Positions 1 to 8,954 of a stretch of 64,000 nt of DNA are shown piece by piece. Source of the DNA: Duganella sp. SG902 (GTDB lineage: Bacteria > Pseudomonadota > Gammaproteobacteria > Burkholderiales > Burkholderiaceae_D); the NCBI RefSeq assembly GCF_013376005.1, contig NZ_JABMJK010000002.1, forward strand, positions 124,001 to 188,000, written 5' to 3'. Below the pieces are notes generated by a model. That model saw nothing but the letters and a program-made list of their open reading frames with translations. It made no database searches and was not told the DNA's origin. Each line of letters begins with the position of its first letter. The stretch's first letter is position 1. The position numbers were made by a program, and so were the translations under genes.

Positions 1-2
1 GC

Positions 3-455
3 GAAATGAACCTGCCGCTGCTGATGTTCCTGCTGACCACCGCCGCCATCACCGGCAACACCTGCAATTACTGGATAGGCGAGAAGGTCGGGCAAAAGGT
101 GTTCACCCACGATTACCGCTGGATCAACAAGGACGCCCTGAAGAAGACCCACGATTTCTTCGAAAAGCACGGCGGCAAGACCATTGTGCTGGCGCGCTTC
201 GTGCCGGTGGTGCGTACCTTCGCCCCGTTCGTGGCCGGCGTGTCGGACATGACCTTCGCCCGCTTCCAGCTGTACAACTTCGCTGGCGCGATCCTGTGGG
301 TGGTGCTGCTGACCACCGCCGGCTACTTCTTCGGCAACATCCCTATCGTGCGCGAGCACCTGACCGAGATCGTGCTGGTCGGCGTGGGCGTGGCGGTGGT
401 GCCGATGGCCATCGGCGGCGTGTACAAGCTGTCGCGCCGTCTGCAAAGCCGCTGA
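3..455 (+). CDS. DedA/VTT-family inner-membrane protein (5' partial)
   Basis: The reading frame is open from the left edge of the window, so the true start lies upstream and about the first third of the protein is missing. The visible 150 residues hold the VTT/SNARE-associated domain typical of DedA proteins. The hallmark segment is R-F-x-P-x-x-R followed by a Gly-rich turn (FVAGVSDM), then a long hydrophobic helix near the C-terminus and a basic tail. DedA proteins are integral inner-membrane proteins linked to undecaprenyl-phosphate or phospholipid flipping and to proton-motive-force homeostasis. The exact paralogue cannot be named from the fragment. The stop is followed closely by a strong hairpin, so transcription probably ends here. 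Confidence 0.85.
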   Translation, partial: EMNLPLLMFLLTTAAITGNTCNYWIGEKVGQKVFTHDYRWINKDALKKTHDFFEKHGGKTIVLARFVPVVRTFAPFVAGVSDMTFARFQLYNFAGAILWVVLLTTAGYFFGNIPIVREHLTEIVLVGVGVAVVPMAIGGVYKLSRRLQSR

Positions 456-467
456 AACCCGCATGCA

Positions 468-502
468 GTCACGCTGCGCCGGCGCCGCAGCGTGACGTTT
501 TG
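468..502 (+). terminator. Hairpin terminator after the DedA gene
   Basis: An 11-bp perfect stem (GTCACGCTGCG at 468-478 against CGCAGCGTGAC at 486-496) with a 7-nt loop is followed by GTTTTG. The U-run is short, so termination may be partial. It lies 12 nt after the DedA stop codon. Confidence 0.6.
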
Positions 503-582
503 ACAGTTTCCCCGCGCCTCACCCTCAAGTTTTTCCCTAAAGCATCCGTATACCAGACTGTAATTGTCATCTCTGGATACTC

Positions 583-1596
583 ATGCGCTCTCTTGCCCTC
601 ACCCTGATTGCCTGCTGCTGCGTTGCGAATGCGGCCGGCGGCGCAAACGACCCGCTCATTTCGCCATCGACGAAATCGGCGGTGGGCGGTGTGGCGGGCG
701 CGCTGTCGTCGTCGGCCTCCGGTTCCTCCTCCTCGGCCCCTGCCCGCAAGCTGACCGAGCGCGAAAAGGAAGCGCAGGCGGAAGCCGACCTGTCGGCCCG
801 CATCCAGGAGCGGCTGGCCATCATGCGCGCCAACCAGGCGGCGCGGGTGGCGGCGGCGGCCAAGGCCAGGAAGGCCGCCGAGAGCAAGGCGGCGGTGGAG
901 GCGGCCAGGCCCAAGGTGTACAGCAATGAATGGTCGTACGAGGGCGAGAACGGCCCGGCCAACTGGGGCAAGATCAATCCCGCGTGGGCCAAGTGCGGCA
1001 GCGGCAACCGCCAGTCGCCGATCGACATCCGCGACGGCATGAAGGTGGAGCTGGAGCAGATCGCGTTCGACTACCATCCCTCGTCGTTCAATGTGACGGA
1101 CAACGGCAAGACGGTGCAGGTGATGGTCGGCGGCGGCAACTTCATCACCGTCGGCAACCGCATGTATGAGCTGATCCAGTTCCATTTCCATCGCCCGTCG
1201 GAGGAGCGCATCAACGGCAAGGGCTACGAAATGGTGGTGCACATGGTGCACAAGGACGGCGAGGGCCGCATCGCCATGCTGGCGCTGCTGCTGGAGCGCG
1301 GCAAGTCGCAGCCGGTGATCCAGACCGTGTGGAACAACCTGCCGCTGGAAAAATACGACACGGCCGCGCCGTCGACCGTGCTTGATCCGATGGAACTGCT
1401 GCCGGGGCGGCGCGACTACTACACCTTCATGGGCTCCATGACCACGCCGCCATGCCAGGAGGGCGTGCTGTGGATCGTGATGAAGGAGCCGGTGCAGGCC
1501 TCGCCGCAGCAGATGGCGCTGTTCAGCCGTCTCTATCCGCTGAACGCGCGGCCGGTGCAGCCGGGCTCCGGCCGCATCATCAAAGAATCGAATTAA
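583..1596 (+). CDS. Periplasmic alpha-class carbonic anhydrase with an N-terminal charged extension
   Basis: 337 aa. A Sec signal peptide (about residues 1-18) is followed by a Ser-rich stretch (about 30-52), a charged Ala/Lys/Glu/Arg-rich region likely to form a coiled coil (about 55-110), and then the alpha-carbonic anhydrase domain (about 115-332). The zinc ligands are visible: His201 and His203 in QFHFH, and His220 in MVVHMVH. Other family hallmarks are NRQSPIDI and TTPPCQEGV. The enzyme interconverts CO2 and bicarbonate in the periplasm. Bacterial alpha-CAs are usually about 220-260 aa, so the roughly 90-residue extension is extra and may be a spacer or oligomerisation segment. The stop codon overlaps that of the convergent mutarotase gene by 4 bp. 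Confidence 0.93.
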   Translation: MRSLALTLIACCCVANAAGGANDPLISPSTKSAVGGVAGALSSSASGSSSSAPARKLTEREKEAQAEADLSARIQERLAIMRANQAARVAAAAKARKAAESKAAVEAARPKVYSNEWSYEGENGPANWGKINPAWAKCGSGNRQSPIDIRDGMKVELEQIAFDYHPSSFNVTDNGKTVQVMVGGGNFITVGNRMYELIQFHFHRPSEERINGKGYEMVVHMVHKDGEGRIAMLALLLERGKSQPVIQTVWNNLPLEKYDTAAPSTVLDPMELLPGRRDYYTFMGSMTTPPCQEGVLWIVMKEPVQASPQQMALFSRLYPLNARPVQPGSGRIIKESN

Positions 1597-2432
1597 ACGC
1601 TGATCTGGTGCTTGCCGGTCCAGGTGGCGCCGGCCTCCAGCGGACGCTGGTCGATGCGCGCCGGTTCGATGCAGACAAAGCGCAGATACTCCTCGTCCGC
1701 CAGGTCCACCAGCGCCCTGGCATCTTCCCGGCCCGGATTCCACACCACCCATTCGCTGAAGCCCTGCTGCTCCAGGCGCAGGGTGGCGTCGGCCGTGTTC
1801 AAGGTCAGCGACGGCGTCGACTTGTACAGGCGGTCGTGCTTCTCGGTGAAGTGCAGCGCGGGGTACTCCTGCGTCAGCGTGTTGAGGTGATGGTCGGTGT
1901 ATTGCTGGTGCTGCAGGCCGCTGATGCTGGTGGCGTCCAGGTGGCCGACGTCGTAATAAGTGTGCAGCGCGACGCCGAACGGGAAGGCCTGCTGGCCGCT
2001 GTTGTGCACCGTGTAGTCGAATGCCAGCGCGTCGCCGTGCAGCGTGAAGCGCAGGGCCAGGTCGAACGCGTGCGGCCACGCCTCGGTGTGCTCAGGTGAC
2101 AGGTCGTCCTGATTCAGGCGGAATTCGAGGAAGGAGCTGCCGCCATCGCCGCCGCTGCCGTCCAGGCGCCAGGTGTTCACGCGCGCGAAGCCGTGGCGCA
2201 GGCCGGGGCCGCGCACGTTAAACTGCGGGAAGATGACCGGCACGCCGCCGCGTATGGCCTTGCTGCCGTCCAGCGGGGTTTGCGCGCTGACGAACAGGCG
2301 TTCCTTGCCATCGGCGGTTTTCCACGACAGCAGGTGGGCGCCAAACAGGGATACGGTGATTTGCGCGCCATCGGCGGCGGTCAGGCTAACGGCGGGCAGG
2401 GCGCCGTATTCGGTCATCGTTACTACAGCCAT
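1593..2432 (-). CDS. D-hexose-6-phosphate mutarotase (YeaD-like, aldose 1-epimerase fold)
   Basis: 279 aa. The protein aligns over its length with the YeaD group of the galactose mutarotase-like fold. Visible landmarks are the N-terminal G-A-H-L-L-S-W segment, the IRGGVPVIFPQF motif with RHGFAR after it, and the central FTLHGDAL region. The reaction is anomer interconversion of glucose-6-phosphate and related hexose phosphates in the cytoplasm, feeding glycolysis and glycogen metabolism. It has the usual length and no signal peptide. ATG at 2432 follows a purine-rich RBS (AGAGAGA). It is convergent with the carbonic anhydrase gene and 9 bp downstream of amiC on the same strand, so read-through from amiC is likely. 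Confidence 0.88.
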   Translation of the reverse strand: MAVVTMTEYGALPAVSLTAADGAQITVSLFGAHLLSWKTADGKERLFVSAQTPLDGSKAIRGGVPVIFPQFNVRGPGLRHGFARVNTWRLDGSGGDGGSSFLEFRLNQDDLSPEHTEAWPHAFDLALRFTLHGDALAFDYTVHNSGQQAFPFGVALHTYYDVGHLDATSISGLQHQQYTDHHLNTLTQEYPALHFTEKHDRLYKSTPSLTLNTADATLRLEQQGFSEWVVWNPGREDARALVDLADEEYLRFVCIEPARIDQRPLEAGATWTGKHQISV

Positions 2433-2441
2433 GTCTCTCTC

Positions 2442-3800
2442 TTAGGTAAGCCGGTTCTTCGCCAGCGGTGGATTTTTCGCGAAATAGCGGCGGATGCCGG
2501 TGACGATGGCATCGGCCAGCTTGTTCTGGTAGCCGTCGTCCAGCAATTTGGCCTCCTCCTCGGGGTTGGAGATGAAGGCTGTCTCGATCAGGATCGAGGG
2601 GATGTCGGGCGCCTTGAGCACCGCGAAGCCGGCCTGCTCGACCGAGCCTTTGTGCAGGCGGTTGATGCCGCCGATCTCGCCCAGCACGGAGCGGCCCAGC
2701 TTCATGCTGTCGTTGATCTGCGCCGTGGTGGACAGGTCGAACAGCACGCTGGCCAGCTGCTTGTCGTGGCTCTTGACGTTGACGCCGCCGATGGTGTCGG
2801 CCAGGTTCTCCTTGTCCGCCAGCCAGCGCGCCGCCGACGAGCTGGCGCCTTTTTCCGACAGCACGAACACCGACGAGCCGCGCGCGGTCGGCTGCACGAA
2901 GGCGTCGGCGTGGATCGAGACGAACAAATCGGCCTGCACCTTGCGCGCCTTTTCCACCCGCGTGCCGAGCGGCACGAAGTAGTCGCCGTCGCGCGTGAGC
3001 ATCACGCGCATGTTGGGCAGGTCTTCCAGCTTGGCCTTCAGGCGCTTGGCGATCGCCAGCACAATGTCCTTTTCGCGGCTGCCGTTCTTGCCGGAGGCAC
3101 CGGGATCCTCGCCGCCATGGCCGGGATCGAGGGCGATGGTGATCATGCGTACCAGCTTGCCGTTCTTGTCGACCTTGTCGGCGGCCTTGGTTTGCGCCTC
3201 GGCGGTTTTGAGCTCGTTCTTCAGCTCCTCGCGCGGCTCGGCCTTGAGGTCGGGCTTGAGTTCGGCCAGCTGCTCCTTCGGTGTCGCTGAGGGCGCGGGC
3301 GCGGGATCGGACCAGTCGCCCTTTTCAATCATGGCGGCGATCGGGTCGACCTGCCTGACCGGGTACAGGTCGAAGATCAGGCGGTGCTTGTAATTGCCGG
3401 CCGGCGGCAGCGTGAACACCTGCGGCGTGACTTCCTCTTTCAGGTCGAACACCAGCCGCACCACGTTCGGGCGGTTCTGGCCCACGCGCACCTGTTTGAT
3501 GTACGGGTCGTTCGACTGGATCTTGGCGACCAGCGATTTCAGCGTCGGATTCAGCTCCAGGCCTTCGATGTCGACCACCATCCGTTCCGGATCCTTCACG
3601 ATGAAGTGGGTGGCCTTGAGGTCGGTGTCGTTTTCCAGCGTGACGCGGGTGTAGTCCTCGGCCGGCCATACGCGCACGGCCAGGATCTGCGCCGCGTTGG
3701 CGCGCAGCGGCGCGGTGACCGACAGCAGCAGGGTGGCGCCGGCCTTCAGGACCGTGCGGCGGCTCACATGTTGGGCGCGAATTTGAGGCGTTGAAGGCAT
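2442..3800 (-). CDS. amiC: N-acetylmuramoyl-L-alanine amidase AmiC/AmiB-type, Tat-exported
   Basis: 452 aa. The N-terminus carries a twin-arginine signal (SRRTVLK, then a hydrophobic stretch ending RANA). An AMIN domain follows (about 40-145; localises the enzyme to the septum), then a Pro/Ala/Lys linker (about 160-215) and a zinc-dependent Amidase_3 domain (about 220-440). Zinc-site residues are visible in DPGHGG, in the Glu of GSREKD and in SIHADAF, and the catalytic Glu is in IETAFISN. It cleaves the lactyl-alanine bond of peptidoglycan during daughter-cell separation. The start overlaps the 3' end of tsaE by 37 bp, the common tsaE-amiC arrangement of betaproteobacteria. Confidence 0.93.
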   Translation of the reverse strand: MPSTPQIRAQHVSRRTVLKAGATLLLSVTAPLRANAAQILAVRVWPAEDYTRVTLENDTDLKATHFIVKDPERMVVDIEGLELNPTLKSLVAKIQSNDPYIKQVRVGQNRPNVVRLVFDLKEEVTPQVFTLPPAGNYKHRLIFDLYPVRQVDPIAAMIEKGDWSDPAPAPSATPKEQLAELKPDLKAEPREELKNELKTAEAQTKAADKVDKNGKLVRMITIALDPGHGGEDPGASGKNGSREKDIVLAIAKRLKAKLEDLPNMRVMLTRDGDYFVPLGTRVEKARKVQADLFVSIHADAFVQPTARGSSVFVLSEKGASSSAARWLADKENLADTIGGVNVKSHDKQLASVLFDLSTTAQINDSMKLGRSVLGEIGGINRLHKGSVEQAGFAVLKAPDIPSILIETAFISNPEEEAKLLDDGYQNKLADAIVTGIRRYFAKNPPLAKNRLT

Positions 3801-4249
3801 GAGTTACCCAAGGCGGTGGACGCCTGCAATTCTACATCACGACCGAGCCCGGCCACAGTCAAAAACACGTTCAGGTCAGGCGGCGGCAGCACGCCGTCGG
3901 CCTTTTCCGGCCATTCGACGATGCAGATGTTGTCGCCGTTGAAGTCCTCGCGGAAGCCGGCGTCGAGGAATTCCTCGGCGCTGGCCATGCGGTACAGGTC
4001 GAAATGGATCACGCTGACGGCGCGGCCGTCGAGCTGGATGCTGTACGGTTCGGACAGGGTGTAGGTCGGGCTTTTCACGGTGCCGGTGTGGCCGGCCGCG
4101 TGCAGCAGGGCGCGGGTGAGGGCGGTCTTGCCGGCGCCAAGGTCGCCGTGCAGGTGGATCGCCAGGCCTGGCGCGAGCGCGCGCGCCAGCGCCGCGCCCA
4201 GGGCGGCTGTGCCTTCTTCGTCATGGAGATGGGCTGTGAAGTGCTGCAT
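3764..4249 (-). CDS. tsaE: tRNA threonylcarbamoyladenosine biosynthesis ATPase TsaE
   Basis: 161 aa. The Walker A motif GDLGAGKT lies near residues 35-42, followed by the family motif VKSPTYTL and the HFDLYR signature (Walker B region). TsaE is the ATPase that works with TsaB and TsaD (tsaD is also in this window, at 41690-42730) to form t6A37 in tRNAs decoding ANN codons. ATG at 4249 is preferred over an in-frame TTG one codon upstream. The C-terminus overlaps amiC by 37 bp, implying translational coupling. It is divergent from queG with a 56-bp gap. Confidence 0.93.
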   Translation of the reverse strand: MQHFTAHLHDEEGTAALGAALARALAPGLAIHLHGDLGAGKTALTRALLHAAGHTGTVKSPTYTLSEPYSIQLDGRAVSVIHFDLYRMASAEEFLDAGFREDFNGDNICIVEWPEKADGVLPPPDLNVFLTVAGLGRDVELQASTALGNSCLQRLKFAPNM

Positions 4250-4305
4250 CAATTAAAATGTCGTATGGTTGGAACGCCAGCCATTGTACCTTTTAGCCCG
4301 CGCCG

Positions 4306-5412
4306 ATGTCCCTCAATGAAACCAATTTAGCCGAACTTGCCCTCAGCATCAAGCGCTGGGGCGTGGAGCTGGGCTTTGCCGAAATCCGCATCACCGACGT
4401 CGACCTCAGTCACGCCGAGGCCGGCCTGCAGGCCTGGCTGGACGCCGGCATGCATGGCGAAATGGATTACATGGCGGCCCACGGCATGAAGCGCGCCCGT
4501 CCCGCCGAGCTGGTGCCGGGCACCATCCGCGTGGTCAGCGCCCGCATGAACTACCTGCCGAGGGACACGGAAAACGACTGGCGCGAGCGCGAACAGGCGC
4601 GTCTGGCCGATCCCGGCGCCGCCGTCATCTCGATCTACGCGCGCGGCCGCGACTATCACAAGGTGCTGCGCGCCCGCCTGCAGCAGCTGGCCGACAAGGT
4701 GAAGGCGGAGATCGGCGATTTCGGCTACCGCGTGTTCACCGATTCGGCGCCGGTGATGGAGCTGCCGCTGGCCGAAAAGGCCGGCCTGGGGTGGCGCGGC
4801 AAGCACACCTTGCTGCTGTCGCGCGACGCCGGCTCGATGTTCTTCATGGGGGAGTTCCTGGTCGACCTGCCGCTGCCGGTGGATGAGCCGACCGGCGCGC
4901 ACTGCGGCCAGTGCGCGTCCTGCATCACGGCCTGTCCGACGCAAGCCATCCTCGGGCCGGGGCGGCTGGACGCGCGCCGCTGCATCTCCTACCTCACCAT
5001 CGAACTGAAAAACGCCATTCCGCTGGAGCTGCGCCCCCTGATCGGCAACCGCGTCTACGGCTGCGACGATTGCCAGACCGCCTGCCCGTGGAACAAGTTC
5101 GCCCAGCGCGCCGTGCTGCCGGACTTCGACGAGCGCCATGGCCTGGGCCAGGCCTCGATGGTGGAACTGTTCGCCTGGACCGAGGATGAGTTCAACCGCA
5201 AGATGGAGGGCAGCCCGATACGCCGCATCGGCCATGAGCGCTGGCTGCGCAACCTGGCGGTGGGGCTGGGCAACGCGGCGGCGGCCGGCGCCAGGGGCGA
5301 CGCCGCCATCGTGGCGGCGTTGTTGGCGCGGCGCGACGATCCCTCGCCGCTGGTGCGCGAACACGTGGAGTGGGCGCTGGCCTGTCATTTCGTCCAGGAC
5401 AAAGTGATATAA
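4306..5412 (+). CDS. queG: Epoxyqueuosine reductase QueG
   Basis: 368 aa. The protein has the N-terminal QueG domain followed by two 4Fe-4S clusters. The first Cys motif is C-x2-C-x2-C-x3-C (CGQCASCITACP, about residue 200), with a second Cys set after it (CISYLTIE, then GCDDCQTACPWN). A HEAT-like C-terminal segment follows (LLARRDDPSPLVREHVEWAL). QueG reduces epoxyqueuosine to queuosine in tRNA using cobalamin, the last step of queuosine synthesis. ATG at 4306 gives the usual family length. The neighbourhood queG | tsaE-amiC is a conserved betaproteobacterial arrangement. Confidence 0.95.
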   Translation: MSLNETNLAELALSIKRWGVELGFAEIRITDVDLSHAEAGLQAWLDAGMHGEMDYMAAHGMKRARPAELVPGTIRVVSARMNYLPRDTENDWREREQARLADPGAAVISIYARGRDYHKVLRARLQQLADKVKAEIGDFGYRVFTDSAPVMELPLAEKAGLGWRGKHTLLLSRDAGSMFFMGEFLVDLPLPVDEPTGAHCGQCASCITACPTQAILGPGRLDARRCISYLTIELKNAIPLELRPLIGNRVYGCDDCQTACPWNKFAQRAVLPDFDERHGLGQASMVELFAWTEDEFNRKMEGSPIRRIGHERWLRNLAVGLGNAAAAGARGDAAIVAALLARRDDPSPLVREHVEWALACHFVQDKVI

Positions 5413-5448
5413 TTGGCAAGACATCAAGGGGAAGATTAAGGGGGGATC

Positions 5449-6867
5449 TTGTCCAAGCCTGACGCCGAAGTGCAACCATACCGCGAATTATCGCCCTTGC
5501 GCCTGTGGCGCGGCGGCAGCCGCCGCCAGCAAGCCTGCCTGTTCGGCGGCTGGCTGGCGGCGCTCGCCCTGTGCGTCGGGCTGGGCGTGGGCATGGTGGT
5601 CTGGCGCTGGTCCGGCATTCCCTTCGAATTTGGCGGCGTGGCCATCTACCTCACGGTCTACCCGCCGCTGTGGATTTGCCTGCTGCTGACGCTCGCGCTG
5701 GGCTGGTGGTGGGGCGCCATTCCGGCCTACTGCGCCACCCTGGCGCTGGGGCTTTACTCCGGCATGCCGCTGCCGTGGGCGCTGCTGTTCGGTCTCGCCA
5801 ATCCGCTCGGCTTCGCGGTGATGGTGATCGGCTACCAGGCCATCTCCATGCGGCGCGACCTGCGCGGCCTGAGCGCCTTGCTCTTCTACGTGCAGCAGTC
5901 CTTCGTGGCCAGCGTGTTCAGTTCCAGCGGAGCGCTGATCTGGAGCTACACCAACGACTATGACCGCACCGCGCTGCTGCCGGTGTGGCAGGGCTGGTGG
6001 CTGGGCGCCTTCCTGCAAAGCGTGTTGATCGTCGGTCCGCTGATGGCGATGCTGTGGCCGCGCGCCGAGCGCTGGCTGGCCGCTCACCCGCAACTGATGC
6101 GCGATACCCCGGCGCGGTCGCGCGTGTCGCTGCTTGGGCTGCTCGCCTCGATCACGCTGGGGGTGGTGGTGTACGGCTACGCCACCTTCAGCCTGGCCGA
6201 GGCGCAACTCAACCACGACGCGCTGCGCCAGACCATGTGGATCTTCTACTGGGTGTTCGTGGCCATCGTGCTGTTCATGGCGTTCTTCGGCTACCAGCTG
6301 TTCACGCATTGGCAGAAGTCGCAGGACGTGCTGCTGGAGGCCCTGCAAAAGCTGGCCACCACAGACGCGCTGACCGGCTTGCTGAACCGGCGCGAGGCCG
6401 ACCGCCGCCTCGCCGCCGAATGGGAGCGCACGCGGCGCTCGGGCCACAGCACGGCCATGCTGCTGCTCGATATCGATCACTTCAAGCAGATCAACGACCG
6501 CTATGGCCACCCGGCCGGCGATGCCGCCCTGCGCCAGCTGGCCAATGTGATGCGGTCGGTGATGCGCAAGGTCGATTTCGGCGCGCGCTACGGCGGCGAG
6601 GAATTCCTGATCGTGCTGCCGGAGTCGGGCCAGCGCGGCGCGCACGCGTTCGCGGAGCGCCTGCGGCAGGAGGTGGAGGAGGCCGTGGTGCGGCATGAGC
6701 AGCTGAGTTTCCAGATGCGGGTCAGCATCGGCGTGGCGATCGTGCGGCAGGACGAGGCCAGTTACGAGCGCTGGTTCGCGCGCGCGGACCAGGCTCTGTA
6801 CCGCGCCAAGCAGGGCGGGCGCAATCGCACCGAACTCGATCGGCCGGCGGTTGAGAAGCTGGCCTGA
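5449..6867 (+). CDS. Membrane diguanylate cyclase (MASE1-like sensor + GGDEF)
   Basis: 472 aa. The N-terminal half (about residues 28-285) is a bundle of hydrophobic helices resembling a MASE1 membrane sensor domain, and the C-terminal half (about 300-465) is a GGDEF domain. The active-site motif is GGEEF near residue 382, an accepted active variant. RKVD lies five residues before it and matches the RxxD inhibitory I-site, so product inhibition by c-di-GMP is expected. TTG at 5449 is chosen because AAGGGGGG lies just upstream at good spacing. The gene starts 36 bp after queG and may be co-transcribed. The MASE1 label rests on topology and is less certain than the GGDEF call. Confidence 0.88.
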   Translation: MSKPDAEVQPYRELSPLRLWRGGSRRQQACLFGGWLAALALCVGLGVGMVVWRWSGIPFEFGGVAIYLTVYPPLWICLLLTLALGWWWGAIPAYCATLALGLYSGMPLPWALLFGLANPLGFAVMVIGYQAISMRRDLRGLSALLFYVQQSFVASVFSSSGALIWSYTNDYDRTALLPVWQGWWLGAFLQSVLIVGPLMAMLWPRAERWLAAHPQLMRDTPARSRVSLLGLLASITLGVVVYGYATFSLAEAQLNHDALRQTMWIFYWVFVAIVLFMAFFGYQLFTHWQKSQDVLLEALQKLATTDALTGLLNRREADRRLAAEWERTRRSGHSTAMLLLDIDHFKQINDRYGHPAGDAALRQLANVMRSVMRKVDFGARYGGEEFLIVLPESGQRGAHAFAERLRQEVEEAVVRHEQLSFQMRVSIGVAIVRQDEASYERWFARADQALYRAKQGGRNRTELDRPAVEKLA

Positions 6868-6911
6868 GTGGGCTACACTCGTTGGGTTCTTTCCTCACAA
6901 AGGCCCAAGTA

Positions 6912-8669
6912 ATGCAAACTTCAATTAGATTCATATCGCTGCTGGCCGGCGCATCGATGACCCTCGCCGCGCACGCCGTTTCCTTCGACGATTGGGCCGA
7001 CAAGGTCGCCAACGCCAAGGTGCGCAACGATCCGGAGCAGGCCACCCAGAAGCAGTACTTCGAGGGCAAGGAGCAGGATGCGCTCGACCGCAAGCTGACG
7101 CCGAACACGGTGGTGTTCCGCGCGGCCGAAGTGGCGGCCGCCAAGAAGTCGCTGGCGCAGCTGGCGAAGATCGACCAGTCCGCGCTGACGCCGCAGCAGC
7201 GCGCCAGCGCCGCCACCATCGCCTGGAGTTTGCAGGGCACGGTGGACGCGTATCCGTACCGCGACTATAACTTCGTGTTCAACCAGTTCACCGGCCTGCA
7301 CGTGCAGATCGTGAACTTCCTGTCGCAGCAGCATCCGATCCGCAACCGCCGCGACATCGAGAACTACCTGGTGCGCCTGAAGGCGGTGGCGGGCAAGATG
7401 GACACCGGCATCGTGCAGGCGCGCGGCGCGGCGGCCAACGGCATCCTGATGCCAACCTTTATCACCCAAGCGTCGATCGGCCAGCTCGATCGCTTCCTCG
7501 ACGGCGCGCCGGACGGCAATGTGCTGGTGGCCTCGCTGGTGCAGCGCATGGGCGCCGTGAAGGACCTGCCGGCGGCGGACCAGGCCAAATTCGCGGCCGA
7601 TGCCACCGCCATCGTCAAGCAATCGATCATCCCGGTGTTCCAGCGCACCCGCGCGCTGCTGCAGGAGCAGCTGCCGCGCACCAACAACGACGCCGGCTTG
7701 TGGCGCCTGCCGCATGGCGACCAGGCCTACGCCGTCGTGCTGCGCCAGATGACCTCCACCGACTACACGCCGCAGCAGATCCACGAGATCGGCCTGCGCG
7801 AAGTGGCGCGCATCGAGAAGGAGATGAACGGCCTGCTGGTGTCGATCGGCTACAGCGAGGGCAGCATCAAGGAGCGCATGGCCAAGCTGGAAAAGGATCA
7901 GCAGCCGAAGGAGGCGGACCCGCGTCCGCAGCTGCTGGCGCGCTACGACGCCATCATGCGCGACGCCGAGGCGCGCGCGAAGGAATTGTTCGACATCGTG
8001 CCGAAGGCGCCGGTGGTGGTGAAGCGCGAGCCGCCCTTCACCGAGAAGACGGCGGCGGCGCACTACACCGGTCCGGCCAAGGATGGCACGCGTCCGGGCA
8101 TCTTCTGGGCGCCGCTGCCGGGGCCTGAGTTCCGCATCGTCGGCATGCGCACCCTGGTGTACCACGAGGCCGTGCCGGGCCACCACTTCCAGGTCGCGCT
8201 GCAGCAGGAGAACACCGGCCTGCCGCGCTATCGCCGCGACCGCGTGTTCGGTGTCGGTTCGGCCTATGGCGAGGGCTGGGCGCTGTACGCCGAGCAGCTG
8301 GCGGCGGAAAACGGCTGGTATGGCGACGACGTGGTGGGCCGCCTGGGCCAGCTGGACGCGGAACTGTTCCGCGCGCGCCGGCTGGTGGTGGACACCGGCC
8401 TGCACGCGATGAAGTGGACGCGCCAGCAGGGCATCGACTACGGCATTCCGCCGGCCGAGGTGGACCGCTACGTGGTGATGCCGGGCCAGGCCTGCGCCTA
8501 CAAGATCGGCATGATCCGCATCCTCGACCTGCGCGCCAAGGCGCAGAAGGCGCTGGGCGACAAGTTCAACATCAAAGGCTTCCACAACACCGTGCTGGAA
8601 ACCGGCAACGTGCCGCTGTCGGTGCTGGAAAAGGTGGTGGACGAGTGGATCGCCAAGCAGAAGGGCTGA
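6912..8669 (+). CDS. DUF885 family protein, putative secreted metallopeptidase-like
   Basis: 585 aa from ATG at 6912, which starts a clear Sec signal peptide (MQTSIRFISLLAGASMTLAA). A TTG ten codons upstream would bury that signal. The rest is one long DUF885 domain with the hallmark YHEAVPGHHFQ near residue 420 (HExxxxHH, a likely metal site) and GEGWALYAEQL after it. DUF885 proteins are predicted zinc peptidases of the periplasm, but the substrate is unknown. The gene stands alone; its neighbours are the diguanylate cyclase upstream (44 bp gap) and a toxin-antitoxin-like pair on the other strand. Confidence 0.87.
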   Translation: MQTSIRFISLLAGASMTLAAHAVSFDDWADKVANAKVRNDPEQATQKQYFEGKEQDALDRKLTPNTVVFRAAEVAAAKKSLAQLAKIDQSALTPQQRASAATIAWSLQGTVDAYPYRDYNFVFNQFTGLHVQIVNFLSQQHPIRNRRDIENYLVRLKAVAGKMDTGIVQARGAAANGILMPTFITQASIGQLDRFLDGAPDGNVLVASLVQRMGAVKDLPAADQAKFAADATAIVKQSIIPVFQRTRALLQEQLPRTNNDAGLWRLPHGDQAYAVVLRQMTSTDYTPQQIHEIGLREVARIEKEMNGLLVSIGYSEGSIKERMAKLEKDQQPKEADPRPQLLARYDAIMRDAEARAKELFDIVPKAPVVVKREPPFTEKTAAAHYTGPAKDGTRPGIFWAPLPGPEFRIVGMRTLVYHEAVPGHHFQVALQQENTGLPRYRRDRVFGVGSAYGEGWALYAEQLAAENGWYGDDVVGRLGQLDAELFRARRLVVDTGLHAMKWTRQQGIDYGIPPAEVDRYVVMPGQACAYKIGMIRILDLRAKAQKALGDKFNIKGFHNTVLETGNVPLSVLEKVVDEWIAKQKG

Positions 8670-8708
8670 TGCCTGCCATGGTTCAGAAGAGGGTTTTTCT
8701 TGGGAGCC

Positions 8709-8954
8709 CTAGGCTTCAAGCTCTTTAGAAAGTTTCACTGCATGCCGCTTGCCGTGGATTCTCCACAATGGATCTTGATGTGGATGGCCGCCAGGGTATG
8801 TGACGATGCCGCTTGATAAGTATGCTTTCACCTCTTCCTCATTGTTGGGGTTATATGGGCTGTCTGGGTCGTAGACGTATTCAGGGGCCGCTGCGATTGC
8901 TGCTTCAATTTGCTCTTTAGTAAAGGATGGATTTGAAATATTTTTGGGTGTCAT
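8709..8954 (-). CDS. Small protein, candidate antitoxin of the BrnT-like toxin
   Basis: 81 aa. ATG at 8954 is chosen because GGAGA lies five bases upstream; a longer frame from 8999 would overlap brnT almost needlessly. The start lies inside the 3' end of the BrnT-like gene (38-bp overlap), so the two are translationally coupled. The protein is acidic in its N-terminal half (DPDSPYNPNNEEE) and basic near the end (GKRHAVKLSKELEA). It lacks a clear BrnA ribbon-helix-helix C-terminus: it stops where BrnA would continue into the DNA-binding helices. It is therefore either a truncated BrnA or an unrelated partner. Base composition is AT-richer than the flanks, suggesting transfer. Confidence 0.6.
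   Translation of the reverse strand: MTPKNISNPSFTKEQIEAAIAAAPEYVYDPDSPYNPNNEEEVKAYLSSGIVTYPGGHPHQDPLWRIHGKRHAVKLSKELEA

Noticed and set aside
469..2079. Long minus-strand open frame (over 500 codons) opposite the carbonic anhydrase
   Set aside because: Arg/His/Ala-rich antisense shadow of a GC-rich coding region; no domain, and it covers real genes on the other frames. Similar long antisense frames (for example 5488-6696, 6921-8585, 14104-15777, 49789-52179) were rejected for the same reason.
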